DNA of 64,000 nucleotides from Fructilactobacillus florum DSM 22689 = JCM 16035 (GTDB lineage: Bacteria > Bacillota > Bacilli > Lactobacillales > Lactobacillaceae), in NCBI RefSeq assembly GCF_001436645.1, contig NZ_AYZI01000006.1, forward strand, positions 43,218-107,217, read 5' to 3'. The notes under the pieces are model-generated. The model was not told the origin of the DNA and searched no databases. It saw only the letters and a list, made by a program, of their open reading frames with translations. Positions within the stretch are counted from its first letter, which is position 1; every line of letters begins with the position of its first letter. Shown piece by piece: positions 1 through 9,138 of the stretch. The position numbers were made by a program, and so were the translations under genes.

Positions 1-157
1 GGTAATCTCCGCACGGGTGGTTCGGTATGCGATAAAAAATGATATGATTAAAAGCGTTCAAGCCATTGTTCCGGTTTCAACGTATACATTTTTAAATAAT
101 CATTTAGAAGAATTACAGCAGCGGATTAAGAAAGGAATGAAGATTGATGGAAATTAA
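1..157 (+). CDS. citC: Citrate lyase ligase CitC, C-terminal end (truncated by window edge)
   Basis: Reading frame 2 is open from base 2 to a TAA at 155-157, giving 51 residues that begin VISARVVRYA and contain IVPVSTYTFL. This matches the end of the nucleotidyltransferase-like citrate (pro-3S)-lyase ligase, where an ISAxRVR motif is followed by a VPxxTYxFL segment. The enzyme acetylates the prosthetic group of the citrate lyase acyl carrier protein to activate the complex. The call rests on this short tail plus position: its last 11 bases overlap the start of citD, as expected for a citCDEF operon. The start and the operon promoter lie outside the window. Confidence 0.8.
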   Translation, partial: VISARVVRYAIKNDMIKSVQAIVPVSTYTFLNNHLEELQQRIKKGMKIDGN

Positions 158-440
158 ACAGACCGCCATCGACGGTACGTTAGAGTCATCAGATATTCAA
201 ATTACGGTTAGCCAAGGAACTGCTGGTGTACAAATCGAATTGACCTCCGATGTCGCCGAGCGTTTTGGGACACAGATTAAAGCAACAATTGCGCAGATTG
301 CCAATGACTTTCAGCTTGAAAATGTCAAAATTAAAGCCGTTGATCAAGGCGCATTGGACTGTGTCATCAAGGCTCGAACAATTACTGCCATTCAACGAGC
401 ACTGCAAACTAGTGCTGAACCAGCATGGGAGGTACTCTAA
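147..440 (+). CDS. citD: Citrate lyase gamma subunit (acyl carrier protein) CitD
   Basis: A 97-residue protein, the usual length for CitD. The N-terminus MEIKQTAIDGTLESSD contains the family GTLES motif. By homology Ser14 carries the 2'-(5''-phosphoribosyl)-3'-dephospho-CoA group on which citrate is held as a thioester. An upstream in-frame TTG at 144 exists, but the ATG at 147 is better placed behind the AAGGA at 132-136. The gene overlaps citC by 11 bases and citE by one base (TAATG), which implies translational coupling. It acts in the cytosol in the complex with CitE and CitF, cleaving citrate to acetate and oxaloacetate. Confidence 0.95.
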   Translation: MEIKQTAIDGTLESSDIQITVSQGTAGVQIELTSDVAERFGTQIKATIAQIANDFQLENVKIKAVDQGALDCVIKARTITAIQRALQTSAEPAWEVL

Positions 441-1354
441 TGGTTTTTAAACAAGATCGGTTACGGCGAACCATGATGTTTGTTCCTGGAAACAATGCGG
501 GAATGCTGAAAGACGCTGGTATTTACGGAGCTGACTCGATTATGTTTGATTTAGAGGATGCGGTTTCACTGGCAGAAAAGGATTCTGCTCGGACATTAGT
601 CTATGAGGCATTGAAAACGGTTGACTACGGTGATACCGAACTGGTGGTTCGAGTTAATGGTTTGGATACTGAATTTGTCAAAGCTGATGTTTTGGCAATG
701 GTTAAAGCCGGAATTGATGTCATCCGGATTCCTAAAACTGAAAATGCTGCAATGATTAAAGAGATGGAGTCACTAGTTGCTGAGGCAGAACAACGCTTCG
801 GTCGACCAGTGGGGAGCACGCACATTATGGCAGCCATTGAAAGTGCTGAAGGCGTTTTAAATGTACCCGCAATTGCTAAGGCCTCTGAGCGGATGATTGG
901 GGTAGCGTTATCAGCAGAGGACTATACTACTGATTTGCAGACGCACCGTTATCCAGATGGCAAGGAATTAGAATTCGCCAGAAACATGATTATTCATGCG
1001 GCGCGGGCAGCGCATATTTCTGCGTTTGACACGGTATATACGGATGTTGATAATACGCAGGGATTGATTGATGAAACCGAGTATATTCATCAATTAGGTT
1101 ACGATGGAAAGTCGGTTATTAATCCGCGACAAATTCCAGTAATTAATTCGGTTTTTGAACCAACTGAGGCTCAAGTTAAAAACGCTCAAAATGTTATTGC
1201 TGCCATTGAACGAGCACATCAAGCTGGTTCTGGAGTTATTTCTATGAACGGTCAGATGGTTGATCGACCTGTGGTTTTGCGGGCTGAACGAGTTATGAAA
1301 CTAGCCCAAGCATCTGGAATTGTCGACAAGGAGGGTCATTACATTGGAAAATAA
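440..1354 (+). CDS. citE: Citrate lyase beta subunit (citryl-ACP lyase) CitE
   Basis: A 304-residue HpcH/HpaI-aldolase-fold protein. The N-terminal [11 protein letters not shown] motif, the [12 protein letters not shown] segment (metal and substrate binding), AAIESAEG and [11 protein letters not shown] near the C-terminus are typical of CitE. It splits citryl-ACP into oxaloacetate and acetyl-ACP with Mg2+. I chose the ATG at 440 rather than the one at 425: GGGAGG at 426-431 is a good ribosome binding site for 440, and it gives a one-base overlap with the citD stop. The 3' end overlaps the proposed citF start by 11 bases. Confidence 0.95.
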   Translation: MVFKQDRLRRTMMFVPGNNAGMLKDAGIYGADSIMFDLEDAVSLAEKDSARTLVYEALKTVDYGDTELVVRVNGLDTEFVKADVLAMVKAGIDVIRIPKTENAAMIKEMESLVAEAEQRFGRPVGSTHIMAAIESAEGVLNVPAIAKASERMIGVALSAEDYTTDLQTHRYPDGKELEFARNMIIHAARAAHISAFDTVYTDVDNTQGLIDETEYIHQLGYDGKSVINPRQIPVINSVFEPTEAQVKNAQNVIAAIERAHQAGSGVISMNGQMVDRPVVLRAERVMKLAQASGIVDKEGHYIGK

Positions 1355-2882
1355 GTTAGGTCGAACGTTACCAGCAGACGTCATGGAACAGTTACAACTG
1401 ACCCCATTTCAAACCACCGAAATTGGGAATCCTGAAGTTCAACGGACGGCTCCTCAGGTCCGGTTGTCAACCGGAAATGATAAAGTTACGAATGATTTGA
1501 AAAAAATTATTCAAGAAAATGTTCATGATGGTATGACGATTTCTTTTCATCATCATTTCCGTAATGGAGACTTTGTTTTTAACCAAGTAATGAAAATTAT
1601 CATGGAACTAGGAATCAAGAACCTCACCTTGGCCCCTTCTTCACTAACAGGAGTTATGAATGACGTTGCAATTGAAGCAATCAAACAGGGAACGGTAACT
1701 GCCATCACAACTTCTGGAATGCGGGGCTCGCTAGGAGATGCAGTCTCACATGGTTTGCTAGCTAAGCCGGTGATTTTCCGGTCACATGGTGGTCGGGCAC
1801 GAGCCATCGAAAACGGCGAAATTAAGATTGACGTCGCTTTCTTGGGAGTTCCTAATGCGGATCGTTGTGGAAATGCCAATGGTAGTTATGGCGATGAAGC
1901 CTTTGGTTCTTTAGGCTATGCTTTGATGGATGCCAACTATGCTAACAAAGTGGTTTTGCTAACCGATAATCTAGTTGATTATCCCAACACCCCTGCTTCT
2001 ATCAAACAAACTCAAGTTGATTACGTGGTAGAGGTTGATCAGGTTGGTGATCCGGATAAAATTGGTTCAGGAGCTACCCGCTTTACGAAAGATCCTAAAA
2101 ATTTAAAGATTGCTAACTTAGTAAGTGATGTAATTACTAATTCAAGCTACTTTAAAGATGGATTCTCGTTTCAAACTGGTTCTGGTGGAGCTGCTTTGGC
2201 AGTTACTCGTTACTTGCGAGCTGCCATGGAAGCAAGTAATATCCATGCTTCGTTTGGATTAGGTGGGATTACTAATCCAATGGTGGAGCTACTAGAAGCG
2301 GGCTTGATTGATAAATTGATGGACGTCCAAGACTTTGATAAAGTGGCAGCGCAGTCCATGAAAAACAATTTAAATCAACAAGAAATCGATGCTTCTTGGT
2401 ATGCTGATCCCGATAATAAAGCCGCCATGGTGGATCAGTTGGATGTTTCCATTTTGAGTGCGCTAGAAATTGATACGGACTTTAATGTCAATGTCTTGAC
2501 TGGTGCTGATGGAATTATTCGCGGAGCGGTCGGTGGTCATCAAGATGCAGCCACTGCCAAGCTAACCATCATTTGTACTCCATTAGTACGAGGTCGTATT
2601 CCCTCAGTTGTTAAGAGTGCGAATACCGTGGTCACTCCCGGAAGCTCCGTTGATGTTTTAGTAACAGAACGTGGAATTGCTGTAAATCCGCAACGACCAG
2701 ATTTATTAGCACAGTTGCAAAACGTACCGGGACTCCAAATCTATTCGATTGATGAGTTAGCCGAGCTAGCCCAACAAATTGTTGGTACAGAAGCCCCATT
2801 AGAGTTTACTGATCGGACGGTTGCGCTTGTGGAATATCGTGATGGCTCAATTATCGATGCCATTAAACAGCGTAAAGATTAA
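1344..2882 (+). CDS. citF: Citrate lyase alpha subunit (citrate:acetyl-ACP transferase) CitF
   Basis: A 512-residue CoA-transferase-fold protein that swaps acetyl for citrate on the CitD thioester. The [16 protein letters not shown] segment, [20 protein letters not shown] glycine-rich region, [14 protein letters not shown] and the C-terminal [19 protein letters not shown] are characteristic. The start is taken as the TTG at 1344 because AAGGAGG lies at 1328-1334, 9 bases upstream. An in-frame TTG at 1320 would bury that site inside the coding region. It is the last gene before an intrinsic terminator, so the three structural subunits D-E-F form the strongly expressed block. Confidence 0.93.
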   Translation: MENKLGRTLPADVMEQLQLTPFQTTEIGNPEVQRTAPQVRLSTGNDKVTNDLKKIIQENVHDGMTISFHHHFRNGDFVFNQVMKIIMELGIKNLTLAPSSLTGVMNDVAIEAIKQGTVTAITTSGMRGSLGDAVSHGLLAKPVIFRSHGGRARAIENGEIKIDVAFLGVPNADRCGNANGSYGDEAFGSLGYALMDANYANKVVLLTDNLVDYPNTPASIKQTQVDYVVEVDQVGDPDKIGSGATRFTKDPKNLKIANLVSDVITNSSYFKDGFSFQTGSGGAALAVTRYLRAAMEASNIHASFGLGGITNPMVELLEAGLIDKLMDVQDFDKVAAQSMKNNLNQQEIDASWYADPDNKAAMVDQLDVSILSALEIDTDFNVNVLTGADGIIRGAVGGHQDAATAKLTIICTPLVRGRIPSVVKSANTVVTPGSSVDVLVTERGIAVNPQRPDLLAQLQNVPGLQIYSIDELAELAQQIVGTEAPLEFTDRTVALVEYRDGSIIDAIKQRKD

Positions 2883-2894
2883 AATTATAAAGTG

Positions 2895-2923
2895 GCTGCT
2901 GTCTATTTGATAGCAGCTTTTTT
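2895..2923 (+). terminator. Intrinsic terminator between citF and citX
   Basis: A 9-bp stem (GCTGCTGTC paired with GATAGCAGC, one G-T pair) with loop TATTT is followed directly by six T. It lies 13 bases after the citF stop and just before the citX ribosome binding site GAGGA (2926-2930). Read-through would be needed for citXG unless an unseen promoter exists. Confidence 0.75.
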
Positions 2924-2935
2924 GTGAGGAATTAG

Positions 2936-3481
2936 ATGGCAATTAATATTTTTAAAAAAGGCACTCCGCAAACCATTGCCGAGGTATTGCACAATAAAGA
3001 CAAACGAGTCCGCTACCAACAACAGTTATTGCGAGAATTTCCAGATGCCACCGTGGTGGCGATTAAACTCAACATTCCAGGACCAATTAAGACGAATTCA
3101 GAGATTGAACAGCTATTTCAGGTGGGTTATCAGCGGTTTATGGACCAGCTAACTACCTTGACGCCGATTATTAAGACTAAGACCGAGGTAGCGCCAACGG
3201 GACCAGAAGCATGGTTGGTGGTGACGAGGGCTGCTAGTGACGTCAAACACGTGGCGGTTAGGTTTGAAGATCACGATCACCTGGGGCGGTTATTTGATGT
3301 GGATGTGCTTAATCGGACGCATGGAACCTACCATCGAGCGGAGTTATCAGCTTCCAAGCGGACTTGCTTTTTGTGTGGTCGTCTGGCTAAGGAATGTGGT
3401 CGGAACCGGACGCATTCTGTAGAAGCGCTCCAAGCATATGTGAACCAGCTGTATTACGAGGTGTTTCAAGATGACAAGTAG
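2936..3481 (+). CDS. citX: Apo-citrate lyase phosphoribosyl-dephospho-CoA transferase CitX
   Basis: A 181-residue nucleotidyltransferase that attaches the prosthetic group to Ser14 of CitD. The GRLFDVDVLN motif around residues 116-125 carries the conserved acidic residues of CitX/MdcG, and the C-terminal region has the CFLCGRLAKECGR cysteine-containing motif seen in the family. A good ribosome binding site (GAGGA) precedes the ATG by six bases. The 3' end overlaps citG by 11 bases, so the two maturation enzymes are likely translationally coupled. In some lactobacilli these two are fused; here they are separate. Confidence 0.92.
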   Translation: MAINIFKKGTPQTIAEVLHNKDKRVRYQQQLLREFPDATVVAIKLNIPGPIKTNSEIEQLFQVGYQRFMDQLTTLTPIIKTKTEVAPTGPEAWLVVTRAASDVKHVAVRFEDHDHLGRLFDVDVLNRTHGTYHRAELSASKRTCFLCGRLAKECGRNRTHSVEALQAYVNQLYYEVFQDDK

Positions 3482-4352
3482 ACTAAGCGAACAGCCACTC
3501 ACCCAAACGAGTCAGGCCGACGTGGTGCAGGTGGCAATTAAGGCGCTTCTCTACGAAGTGACGGCGAATCCCAAGCCCGGGCTAGTAGATCCGACGGGAA
3601 ATGCTAGTCATCCTGATATGAATGTGTTTAACTTTATTGATAGTGCGCTGGCGATGCAGCCATATTTACAAGCTTGTTATCGCTGTGGGGCTCAATTTCA
3701 AAAAAAAGATTTAACGCAGTTGTTTCAGGAACTACGACCTTTAGGGAAAACTGCAGAAAAGCGAATGTATCAAGTAACCAAGCAGGTTAATACGCATAAA
3801 GGGGCCATCTTTGCGCTAGGGATTTTAGTGGCAACCGTTGCACTAACGGTGCAACAGCTAGCGCAGCCGACTTTATCTGCCGTAATAACTAGGGAACGTC
3901 TCCTTACGAAAGACCTAGTTCGCAAAGATTTTGCTGTTTTGCAGCAACGACCGCCCCAGACGGCGGGGGAACGGCAGTATTTACAGTACGGGACAACGGG
4001 AATTCGAGGAGAGGCAGAAACCGGATTTGCAACGGTAATGAACTTTGGGCTGCCTTGGCTCGTTGATAGTCAAGGGAGTACCAACGAGCGTTTATTGTTA
4101 GCATTAATAGCAATTGTTACTAATAGCAACGATAGTAATTTAATTAAGCGGGCGGGTAATCGACAGATTGTGGCCACCGTTCATGGTCAATGGCAAAAGC
4201 TGCTGATAACTTACTCCCAAACTAAGCAGTTTCCACAGCAGCAGTGGCAACAAATCTGTCATGATTTTGCACTCCAAAAGCTGAGTTTGGGTGGCTCAGC
4301 CGATCTCTTAATTGTGACAATCTTCTTAGCGAAGTTAATACAAAAATTTTAA
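3471..4352 (+). CDS. citG: Triphosphoribosyl-dephospho-CoA synthase CitG
   Basis: A 293-residue protein making the citrate lyase prosthetic-group precursor from dephospho-CoA and ATP. The conserved EVTANPKPGLVD motif, followed by ASHPDMNVFNFIDSA, is diagnostic, as are HKGAIFALG and GGSADLL near the C-terminus. The region around residues 130-165 is less typical and may be a family-specific insertion. It overlaps citX by 11 bases, starting at ATGACAAG inside the end of that gene. It closes the citrate lyase cluster; no citrate transporter or regulator is present in the window, so those presumably lie upstream. Confidence 0.92.
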   Translation: MTSRLSEQPLTQTSQADVVQVAIKALLYEVTANPKPGLVDPTGNASHPDMNVFNFIDSALAMQPYLQACYRCGAQFQKKDLTQLFQELRPLGKTAEKRMYQVTKQVNTHKGAIFALGILVATVALTVQQLAQPTLSAVITRERLLTKDLVRKDFAVLQQRPPQTAGERQYLQYGTTGIRGEAETGFATVMNFGLPWLVDSQGSTNERLLLALIAIVTNSNDSNLIKRAGNRQIVATVHGQWQKLLITYSQTKQFPQQQWQQICHDFALQKLSLGGSADLLIVTIFLAKLIQKF

Positions 4353-4381
4353 TCATGTACCCATGAAGGAAGTGATTTAAG

Positions 4382-5272
4382 ATGGAACGCTTTATTGATC
4401 GAACCCCGACATTTGTGCCGGCTGAGACTGCTGGAATCAACCGGCAGTTCTTGTCACTGAACTATGCTGAAGGGGAACGTCATCAACTAGATTTATATTT
4501 ACCAAACCAGGCTTTAGAACAACATCCAGTGATTATTGATATTTATGGGGGCGGGATGTATTTTGGACAGCGTAGTTCGCAAAAACTAAACGGAGCCTTG
4601 CAATTGCTCCGACGAGGCTTTGCCGTGGTTAGCCCCGACTATTCGTTAAGCTACATGGCTCCGTTTCCAACCCCAATTTACGAGTTAAAAGCGGTTATCA
4701 GATGGGTAAAGGCTCACGCCGCTAGCTATCACCTCAATCCGCGGCAGATCTTCTTAATGGGAGAATCTTCTGGAGCGCAGTTGGCGATGGTGACCGCTGC
4801 TAGTACTACTGCTGGGAAATTGATTAGTTCATTTGGAGGTAATTTTAAATATTCTGACCAAGTGCAGGGGGTTATTGCTTCTTACGGTCCCTATGATTTG
4901 GCCCTGATGAAACCGCAATTTGCGGTGCTAGGACAAACGCCCAAGTTTGCTGAAACGGGAGCCGCTGATTCCTTTGAAGGAGTAATGCTAGGTTTTCAAC
5001 GTCCCGACAAAGTTTTGGAGCGAAATGCGCAAGCCAACCCGGCCACCTATTTTACGAACAACATGGTTCCGACCTTGCTGTATGCGGGGACGGGTGATCG
5101 GGTTGTCCCTTACTTACAAACCATTAACTTAGCTGCAGAGTTGACGGCGGTTATTGGAAAGGAAAAGGTTGAATTACGGATATTACCAGATGTTGCTCAC
5201 GGACCAGCTGGGTTTATGAATCAAGCGGTTTGGGATGAAAAAACTTCCTTTTTACGGAAACATAGCCATTAG
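4382..5272 (+). CDS. Alpha/beta hydrolase (esterase/lipase-like)
   Basis: A 296-residue cytosolic hydrolase of the BD-FAE/Aes type. The oxyanion-hole motif appears as YGGGMYFG (normally HGGG) near residue 56, the nucleophile elbow as GESSGAQ near 131, the acid in GTGDRVVP and the histidine in VAHGPAGF. No signal peptide is visible. It starts 29 bases after citG with GAAGGAAG upstream, so read-through from the citrate operon is possible but its substrate is probably unrelated. The family hydrolyses short-chain carboxyl esters; the true substrate cannot be read from the sequence. Confidence 0.8.
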   Translation: MERFIDRTPTFVPAETAGINRQFLSLNYAEGERHQLDLYLPNQALEQHPVIIDIYGGGMYFGQRSSQKLNGALQLLRRGFAVVSPDYSLSYMAPFPTPIYELKAVIRWVKAHAASYHLNPRQIFLMGESSGAQLAMVTAASTTAGKLISSFGGNFKYSDQVQGVIASYGPYDLALMKPQFAVLGQTPKFAETGAADSFEGVMLGFQRPDKVLERNAQANPATYFTNNMVPTLLYAGTGDRVVPYLQTINLAAELTAVIGKEKVELRILPDVAHGPAGFMNQAVWDEKTSFLRKHSH

Positions 5273-5317
5273 TGTTAAAATAGTGGGTAATAGTGAAAAA
5301 GAAGCAAGGAGCTCAGA

Positions 5318-5953
5318 ATGAAAACCTTTAAAAGTATTTTTAGCTGGATAATTCCAATTGTAATTGGACTAGCAATTGCATTGCTAATTCGACAATTTGT
5401 GTTCACAATGGCGCGGGTTGATGGTCCGTCAATGGAACCAAACCTCGTCAATAATGAGCGCATCATTGCTTGGCGACAGGCAAAAATCAAGCGAAACAGT
5501 GTAATTGTCTTTAATGCATCAGGAGTTGATCCGGATGCAGCAGCAAACACTAGTTTTACTAAACGAATCCTGGGAACTGCCGGGACAGATTATGTCAAGC
5601 GTGTTGTGGGGATGCCCGGGGATACCGTCGCTTTTCAAAATGGTAAGATTTTGATTAATGGTAAAGTGGTCGACCAGGGTTACATCAGTAAAACGGAACA
5701 GCGCAAGGGAACCGAATATGAAGCCCAGCCAGGAAATTGGGATTTGAAATCACTTTCAACCAACTGGTCAAAGGACAATGGTGCGATGAAGGTTCCACAA
5801 GGAAAGTATTTTGTTCTAGGAGATCATCGTTCGGTGTCAAATGATAGCCGGTACTGGGGCTTTGTTCCTCAGGACAAGGTCATTGGGGTCGTGAAAACCT
5901 TCCCATGGTCAACCACTAAGCAACAACGTGAAAATGTAAATGATCGAAGTTAA
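5318..5953 (+). CDS. lepB: Signal peptidase I
   Basis: A 211-residue type I signal peptidase anchored by one N-terminal membrane helix (about residues 8-29). The catalytic serine lies in RVDGPSMEPNL, the catalytic lysine in DYVKRVVGMPGD, and the box E motif GDHRSVSNDSRYWG is near the C-terminus. It removes signal peptides from Sec-exported proteins on the outer face of the membrane. AAGGAG precedes the ATG by seven bases. It is followed by a strong terminator and is probably monocistronic. The family also includes paralogous SipX copies, so this need not be the only one in the genome. Confidence 0.93.
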   Translation: MKTFKSIFSWIIPIVIGLAIALLIRQFVFTMARVDGPSMEPNLVNNERIIAWRQAKIKRNSVIVFNASGVDPDAAANTSFTKRILGTAGTDYVKRVVGMPGDTVAFQNGKILINGKVVDQGYISKTEQRKGTEYEAQPGNWDLKSLSTNWSKDNGAMKVPQGKYFVLGDHRSVSNDSRYWGFVPQDKVIGVVKTFPWSTTKQQRENVNDRS

Positions 5954-5954
5954 T

Positions 5955-5986
5955 AAAAAAGCTGATTATAATTAATCAGCTTTTTT
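5955..5986. terminator. Terminator after signal peptidase gene
   Basis: AAAAAAGCTGATTA pairs with TAATCAGCTTTTTT across a TAAT loop, starting two bases after the lepB stop. The A and T tracts make it usable from both strands. Confidence 0.85.
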
Positions 5987-6055
5987 ATTTTCTGAAATTG
6001 CTATTTTATTGAGAAACGGCTAGAATGACAACTAAAATTTAAAGGAGCAAACCTC

Positions 6056-7381
6056 ATGACAGAGTTCAATCACCCCCTTACGCCAGATGTTATTCAGAGC
6101 TTGCAAGCTCAGCTTCATGCTCGTCCGGATTATCGGATGATTACTAATGCAGTGGCTAAAAACGGGATTAAACAGGCAGCCTACAATGCTCAGGTGCCGG
6201 CAAAGTTGAATCGAACATTTTCAATTGAGTTACCGACGGGCAAGGTTGCTAATCAAAAGAAAAGCGGACGGTGTTGGCTTTTTTCGATTTTAAATACGCT
6301 GCGCCACCAATTTGCAGCACAATATCACTTTAAAGATTTTGAGCTATCAGAAAGTTACTTGTTTTTTTGGGACAAATTGGAGCGTGCTAATATTTTTTAT
6401 GATCGCATGATTGCACTTGCCAACCAACCAGTTCATGATCGAGAAGTTTCTTATTATCTGGATAATCCAGGGTCCGATGGGGGACAATGGGCGATGGCGG
6501 CGGCCCTAATTGAAAAATATGGAGTTGTTCCACGTGAAACATTTCCAGAGACTGCTAACACCGAAAATACGGCAGCGCTTGAACAATTACTGAACCGAAC
6601 CCTCCGCAGTGATGCACTAAAGTTAAGAAATTTAATTCAACAGCAAGCAAGTGATGAACAACTTAACCAAGCTAAAACGGCGGCCCTTGCAACCGTTTAC
6701 CGAATGGTTTCAGAAAGTTTGGGGGAACCACCGGCGCAATTTGACTTCGAGTACCGGGATGATCAGCACCAATATCAGCTCGATCAGGGACTTACGCCGA
6801 TCCAGTTTTATCAAAAATATTTCTCGAATGATTTGGATCAATATGTGGTTTTAAGTAATGATCCTAGCAAACCGATGCAACAAAAATTTGCCCTACCTAG
6901 TCAGAACAACGTGGTCGGTGGGCGTGAAATTGAATTTATTAATTTACCAATGAGTAAGCTTAAGCAGGCAGCTATTAAACAATTGCAGGCAGGAATTAGT
7001 GTCTGGTTTGGTAATGATGTCTTACAGCAGTCAGATCGTCAGGCTGGTTTATTGGACCGTGATCTATACCAAGAAGCACAGTTGTTTGGACTTGAACCGC
7101 AGCTCACAAAAGCGGAAAGATTTTCCATGCATGATGCAGAAGTTAGCCATGCGATGACTCTCACGGGGGTTGATTTGCAAAAGGGACAACCGGTTAAATG
7201 GAAAGTTGAAAATAGTTGGGGCGATCAAGTTGGAGTTAAAGGCTATTTTGTAATGGCAGATAATTGGATGGATGAATTTACCTATGAAGTAGTTGTTAAG
7301 CGTGACTACTTGGATGCAACTGACCAGTTGGTATTAGAACAACCAGCACAAACCCTGTTGCCATGGGATCCACTGGCCTGA
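6056..7381 (+). CDS. pepC: Peptidase C1B family cysteine peptidase (aminopeptidase C / PepE-G type)
   Basis: A 441-residue papain-like bleomycin hydrolase homologue, a cytosolic peptidase that helps digest casein-type peptides in lactic acid bacteria. The catalytic cysteine is in KKSGRCWLFS (about residue 76), the histidine in VSHAMTLTGV and the asparagine in KVENSWGD. AAAGGAG precedes the ATG. In this family the extreme C-terminal arm blocks the active-site cleft and sets aminopeptidase versus endopeptidase action. Here it ends LLPWDPLA, shorter than the WDPMGALA ending I recall for PepC, so the PepC versus PepE/PepG assignment is uncertain although the family is clear. Confidence 0.85.
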   Translation: MTEFNHPLTPDVIQSLQAQLHARPDYRMITNAVAKNGIKQAAYNAQVPAKLNRTFSIELPTGKVANQKKSGRCWLFSILNTLRHQFAAQYHFKDFELSESYLFFWDKLERANIFYDRMIALANQPVHDREVSYYLDNPGSDGGQWAMAAALIEKYGVVPRETFPETANTENTAALEQLLNRTLRSDALKLRNLIQQQASDEQLNQAKTAALATVYRMVSESLGEPPAQFDFEYRDDQHQYQLDQGLTPIQFYQKYFSNDLDQYVVLSNDPSKPMQQKFALPSQNNVVGGREIEFINLPMSKLKQAAIKQLQAGISVWFGNDVLQQSDRQAGLLDRDLYQEAQLFGLEPQLTKAERFSMHDAEVSHAMTLTGVDLQKGQPVKWKVENSWGDQVGVKGYFVMADNWMDEFTYEVVVKRDYLDATDQLVLEQPAQTLLPWDPLA

Positions 7382-7445
7382 CGAAAAAACCCGACATTTT
7401 TGCTAGGGTTCTAGTATGATAAATAGTAGAGAGAGGAGCCAGTAT

Positions 7446-8918
7446 ATGAACATTTTTCTACTAATTTTCTTAGCAATCATTGTGATCAATACGATTGCAG
7501 CAGTAATAACAGTTTTTCGGCAGCCACGAAACATTGCAGCCACGTGGGCTTGGCTACTAGTTTTGATTTTGATTCCCGTTGTTGGATTTATCATTTATTC
7601 CTTTTTTGGGCGGCGCTTACCCAAAAATCAATTAGTACGGTTATCTGATAGTAGCCGGCGTCAGGTTGATCAAGTAATCAAAGAACAAAAGCAAGAGTTG
7701 GCTGGTCTCAAAGGACCAGGATTGACCACGAATCAGCAGATTATTAAGAAAGCTTCTGGCTTGATTGAAATGTTCATGAATTCAGATACAGCCCCGTTGT
7801 TGTCGAATAACGAGGTAGAGACGTATACAGATGGGGAACCATTCTTTAAACAATTTTTTGCTGATCTCGAGGCCGCTGAAAGTTCTATTAACATTGAATT
7901 TTATACGTTTTATGCTGATAAAATCGGTCATCAAACGCTGGATTTGCTGGTAAAGAAGGCCCAAGCGGGAGTTGATGTGCGGGTTATTTATGATGACTGG
8001 GGTTCTTTAGGGACCACGCAAAAGTTTTTTAAACCGCTGCTGCAAGCTGGTGGGCATGCTTTTCCGTTTCTTCACAACCGGTTTAATCTGCTCGATATGC
8101 GAGTAAACTTTCGCGATCACCACAAGGTAGTGGTCATTGATGGAAAGTACGGCTATATTGGTGGTTTTAATATTGGTGATCAGTATCTAGGTCGCAAACC
8201 AAAATTTGGAAATTGGCGGGACGGCATGATTAGAATCTATGGTAAGGGAGTTTATGGGTTACAATCTCGCTTTTTACTAGATTGGAACGGAACAGATCCC
8301 ACGACGGCCATTGATCCTAATTTGCCAGTGCAGAGTGCCAAGTATTTCCCAGAAATAGAGAATCAGGGAGCTGCAATGATGCAAATTGTGTCTAGCGGTC
8401 CGGATCCACAGTTAGAACAGATTAAAACTGGTTACATCAAGATGATTTCTTTGGCAGAACATTCGATCAAGATTACTACGCCGTATTTAATTCCAGATTC
8501 TTCAGTTCTGGATGCCCTTAAAATTGCTGTTCAGTCAGGGGTTGACGTCCAAATTGTAACACCAAATATGCCAGATCATCCCTTTGTTTATCGGGCGACT
8601 CAGTACTATTCACGAAGACTAGTAGAGTTGGGGATTAAAGTTTACGCATATAACCAAGGGTTTATTCACGCTAAAACGGTAGTAGTTGATGGTGAAATTG
8701 TATCAGTCGGATCTGCTAACTTAGATTATCGAAGTTTTGAACTTAACTTTGAATGTAATGCCTTTATCTATGATAAAGAGTTGGCTGATCAGTTTGAAGC
8801 GATCTTTGCTGAGAGTGTTGCTGCCAGTACGCCCCAAACGACAGCAGTATTTGCTAGTCAATCGCATTGGTTGAACTTTAAACAACATTTTAGTCGGTTA
8901 TTGTCACCCTTATTGTAA
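7446..8918 (+). CDS. cls: Cardiolipin synthase
   Basis: A 490-residue membrane phospholipase-D-family enzyme. Two N-terminal helices (about residues 1-20 and 32-55) precede two HKD motifs: HHKVVVIDGKYGYIGG in the middle and HAKTVVVDGEIVSVGSANLD near the C-terminus. It joins two phosphatidylglycerols to cardiolipin and glycerol. The ATG at 7446 is chosen because AGGAG at 7433-7437 is well spaced for it; an in-frame ATG at 7416 would place that site inside the gene. A 28-codon ORF with its own ribosome binding site follows at once. Confidence 0.93.
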   Translation: MNIFLLIFLAIIVINTIAAVITVFRQPRNIAATWAWLLVLILIPVVGFIIYSFFGRRLPKNQLVRLSDSSRRQVDQVIKEQKQELAGLKGPGLTTNQQIIKKASGLIEMFMNSDTAPLLSNNEVETYTDGEPFFKQFFADLEAAESSINIEFYTFYADKIGHQTLDLLVKKAQAGVDVRVIYDDWGSLGTTQKFFKPLLQAGGHAFPFLHNRFNLLDMRVNFRDHHKVVVIDGKYGYIGGFNIGDQYLGRKPKFGNWRDGMIRIYGKGVYGLQSRFLLDWNGTDPTTAIDPNLPVQSAKYFPEIENQGAAMMQIVSSGPDPQLEQIKTGYIKMISLAEHSIKITTPYLIPDSSVLDALKIAVQSGVDVQIVTPNMPDHPFVYRATQYYSRRLVELGIKVYAYNQGFIHAKTVVVDGEIVSVGSANLDYRSFELNFECNAFIYDKELADQFEAIFAESVAASTPQTTAVFASQSHWLNFKQHFSRLLSPLL

Positions 8919-8932
8919 GGAGTTGAAACGAT

Positions 8933-9019
8933 ATGACGACGAAAGCAGTGACAAAACGAACTTTATTGCTTCTAGGGGTCGTTATAGCGACGTTGTTGCC
9001 TAGTAAACGATGTCGTTAG
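8933..9019 (+). CDS. Short hydrophobic peptide ORF downstream of cls
   Basis: ATG with AAGGAG ten bases upstream opens a 28-residue ORF: a basic start (TTKAVTKR), a hydrophobic stretch TLLLLGVVIATLLP, then SKRCR. The layout is that of a single-helix membrane peptide with positive ends. It lies 14 bases after the cls stop and before a terminator, so it would be co-transcribed with cls. No homologue is recognised; it could equally be a decayed gene start. Confidence 0.4.
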   Translation: MTTKAVTKRTLLLLGVVIATLLPSKRCR

Positions 9020-9029
9020 TACCGTGACA

Positions 9030-9071
9030 AGCTTCAGATGTTACAAAAAGCAACATAAAAGCTGGTTTTTT
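9030..9071 (+). terminator. Probable terminator after cls and the short ORF
   Basis: AGCTT (9030) and ATGTT (9038) pair with AACAT (9052) and AAGCT (9059) in an interrupted stem, followed by GG and six T. The mismatch loops lower the confidence. Confidence 0.5.
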
Positions 9072-9138
9072 GCTACTAAGTTACGTAAAATTGAAAATAA
9101 CTGCTTAATAAATTCCTAATAAAAGGAGGGACATGCGA

